The notes under the pieces are model-generated. The model was not told the DNA's origin. It ran no database searches and saw nothing but the letters and a program-made list of their open reading frames with translations. Positions 57,301 through 64,000 of a stretch of 64,000 nt of DNA are shown here, one piece after another (position 1 is the stretch's first letter; each line of letters starts with the position of its first letter). Made by a program: the position numbers and the translations under genes. The DNA comes from Pempheris klunzingeri (taxonomy: Eukaryota; Chordata; Actinopteri; Acropomatiformes; Pempheridae): NCBI RefSeq assembly GCF_042242105.1, contig NC_092014.1, positions 2,888,874 to 2,952,873 of the forward strand. The letters are read 5' to 3'.

Positions 57301-58013
57301 AGGCCACGAGCAATAATCACTCATGTATGGTGGTAAATAAAAAGCTGGGTGCACTGCCCTCCGGTCGCTGATCATCATACTGCAAACAAAACGCTGAATC
57401 GAATCTGTTACTCAGAGAAAATCTAATTATACTCCACATGACCCCACGATATATTGTACAAGTCACTGATGATGATTTGATGAAGACGACAAGTGTTACA
57501 AACACAACATCAAAGAAACATTCCACCATTTTTCTTTTTTTTCCTCCTTGCAAAGATGGACTTACTCTATGAAATCATTTGTAAAGCAAAAAACATTTTC
57601 CGCTTATCACATTTGATCATTTGTTTTCCCCTTTTGTGTAGATTTAAAGTATTGGATTATTGGTTGGACAAAGTTTTCTGTTAACTGTTAAAGTCACAAG
57701 GGAGAAAACAAAAAACAGATGAACGATGAAACACATTTTATTTTGTTGCAGTCCTGTATTTTAAAATGTTGGTTTGGTGGCTCTACCCTCTGCCACATCC
57801 CCAGTGTTTCAGATTTTTTTCCTCTCTCCTCTTTTCCTTGGCAATGTGGCACATCACATAAGCTGAAGCCAGCGTTTCTCTGGAGATTAAAAAAAAAAAA
57901 TCTCAGCCAGGCTCCATTTGAATTTCAGAGCTTTTCCAGAGAATTCATAATAGACTTCTGAGTAAGCTCTGTGGCAGCTTATGGCATTCCAGTTATGCCA
58001 GTCTCACAAGAAA

Positions 58014-58030
58014 CCCCCCCCCCCCCCCCC
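58014..58030. repeat. Poly(C) tract upstream of slit1
   Basis: Seventeen consecutive C. Together with a (CTCC)n run at about 58245-58273 and a 19-G run at 58506-58524 it forms a cluster of G-quadruplex or i-motif prone sequence before slit1. Confidence 0.9.
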
Positions 58031-58399
58031 TCCATCCCTCCCCTCCTCTCCACAACCAGCCCAGGTCCCTGCAGCCTGGCGTGCTGTCTTGGCACACAGA
58101 GCTGTGCCAAAAAAACCTGATCACATACAACAAACAGCAGAGCTCCCACCACGTTCACTCATTTCTCTCTCCACAAATAGTTTCTCCATTTTGCTGGAGC
58201 TTCCCGGTCGGATGCTTCAGCGTGATCACCATGTCCTCCCCTTTCTCCCTCCCTCCCTCCCTCCCTCCCTCCCTTGTCATCATGTCCATGCCGCCTCAGG
58301 CTCTTTTCTTCCCCAAGGGATGAGAGTGCATGTGGGCGAGAGAGATAGACCGAAAGAGGGGAAGAGAGAGAGAAAAAGGCTGCCGTCACTGGAGGTGGC

Positions 58400-58468
58400 G
58401 GCTCCCTCTACTGCTGTCACTGAATAGATGTGAGTTCACTCGGGGTGCTGCTGCTGCTACTGCTGCTG

Positions 58469-58500
<32 letters not shown>

Positions 58501-59225
58501 CTGGAGGGGGGGGGGGGGGGGGGGCGTGGGAGGAGTCTCTGTGCTGTTATTTGTAAAGGCTTTTGATGGATGATTGCTCTGTGTGTGTGTGTGTGTGTGT
58601 GTGTGAGATAGAGGGAGTGAGGGAGTCCCCCCCTTTCTTTCTTTTTTTTTTTTTTTCTAGTGGCTCACTGTTCAGTGCACAATGACTCAATGAAAAGTGG
58701 AGGGGAGAGGCAAACACACTGTACGCCTGCAAGAGAGACAGAGCAGAGGACACACAGGAGAGTAGAAGAAGAGAAGCCAATTGGAGGCAGCTCTAAAGAC
58801 AGGGACAAGAAGAAGGAGAAGAAGAAGAAGGGGGATATACTTGTCTTGTTTCCCTTCTCTCTTTCTCTCTCTGAAAGGCCACTTTGGGATCAAGTGGCAG
58901 CAATTCAGTCCGAGCTGAACTTCACCTGGCTCTGCTGCTGTCTGCCTCAGCCTCTTCAAGCATTTCACTCACTGCACTTCCAAGCATTACCGTCCACTTT
59001 TGGAAGAGGTTGTAGTGGTGGTGGAGGTGGTGGTGGTGGTGGTCAGTCATCCCAGAGAGAAGGAAGGGAAAGGGTTTTGTCGGCTGGTTTCTGCAGTGTG
59101 CTGGAGTGCTGCAGGAGAGCAGGATGCCTGCTGGGAGAAGCGGTGATGGAGCCGGGTCAGGAGGCTGTGGGACGGCGGCGGCTGCGGCGACCTCAGGCCG
59201 GGCTTTTCGCTCTGGGCGGCGGACG
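58400..59225 (+). promoter_or_regulatory. Probable slit1 promoter and 5' UTR region
   Basis: The region before the slit1 start has GT, GA and GGT simple repeats (GGT run at about 59014-59042) and no TATA box that I would trust. A transcription start cannot be placed from sequence. Confidence 0.3.
58506..58524. repeat. Poly(G) tract upstream of slit1
   Basis: Nineteen consecutive G, flanked by (TG)n tracts at 58471-58498 and 58578-58604. Confidence 0.9.
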
Positions 59226-59383
59226 ATGCTGGCGTGGGCCGTCCTGATGCTGGCGCTGGTGGCCGGACGGGGAGGTGTGGAGGCGTGCCCCTCTCCTTGC
59301 AGCTGCCTGGGAAACACGGTGGACTGCCACGGCCTGGGGATCCACTCTGTGCCCAAAAACATCCCCAGAGGCACTGAGAGGCT
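59226..59383 (+). CDS. slit1: Slit homolog 1, first coding exon (partial gene)
   Basis: The exon codes for 52 residues plus two bases and ends at a GTGAGT donor. From the ATG at 59226 the protein starts with a clean signal peptide (MLAWAVLMLALVAGRGGVEA). It continues into the Cys-rich LRR N-terminal cap CPSPCSCLGNTVDCHG and IPRGTERL; human SLIT1 has the same layout (CPALC...VDCHG...PKNIPRNTERL). An in-frame ATG at 59124 would add 34 Ala/Gly-rich residues before the signal peptide and is the less likely start. SLIT1 is a secreted ligand of Robo receptors that repels axons. All further exons lie beyond 64000. Whether it is the slit1a or slit1b paralogue is not decided. Confidence 0.9.

Positions 59384-64000
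<4,617 letters not shown>

Noticed and set aside
58660-59247. 195-codon open frame overlapping the slit1 start
   Set aside because: Low-complexity Gly/Lys-rich sequence in another frame in the presumed slit1 5' UTR; the slit1 frame has the signal peptide and LRRNT motif.

Overview
This is vertebrate genomic DNA, almost certainly from a ray-finned fish and probably a spiny-rayed teleost. Split genes have GT/AG introns. The dispersed repeats are of teleost type (L2 and R2-like LINE pieces, hAT-like MITEs). There are long CA, GA and TG microsatellites, and the gene order ARHGAP19 - SLIT1 matches that in human. No bacterial genes, tRNA, rRNA or CRISPR array was seen.

Positions 1-2340 hold no convincing gene. 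A hAT-like MITE lies at about 1579-2150.

Positions 2347-44083 are a tandem array of six receptor genes on the + strand, with units of about 6-7 kb. Each gene encodes a CD22/Siglec-like type I membrane protein: signal peptide, V-set, C2-set, one or two further V+C2 pairs, a terminal C2-set domain, one transmembrane helix and a short tail with a single tyrosine (YINV). Every splice junction was followed and the reading frame stays open in all six copies. Copies 1, 2 and 4 have seven Ig domains (760-761 aa). Copies 3, 5 and 6 have five (566-567 aa). The copies differ at positions that matter in Siglecs. Copies 3-6 keep an F-strand arginine at the sialic-acid-binding position but have proline at the -2 position of the tail tyrosine. 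Copies 1-2 have methionine in place of the arginine but a full LDYINV ITIM. There are two promoter types: copies 1 and 5 share one; copies 2, 3, 4 and 6 share the other, which lies downstream of a duplicated L2 reverse-transcriptase fragment.

Positions 29727-33848, between copies 4 and 5, hold a relic of receptor intron 1, a 5'-truncated R2-superfamily retrotransposon and a nearly complete second element of the same family placed head to tail. The second element's single ORF carries one stop codon and two frameshifts.

Positions 44084-54750 hold arhgap19: 11 coding exons, 496 aa, with the RhoGAP arginine finger intact. Its compact promoter has two CCAAT boxes, GC boxes, an octamer and a CHR-like element. 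MITEs sit in its introns and it has a long 3' UTR.

Positions 54750-64000 start with an intergenic region that has a CTCF consensus site at 54860 and two MITEs of one family. The first coding exon of slit1 follows (59226-59383; signal peptide and LRRNT start), then the beginning of a long intron containing a (GA)n tract of about 176 bp. The array is probably an immune-receptor cluster, with arhgap19 and slit1 as the conserved syntenic anchor beside it.
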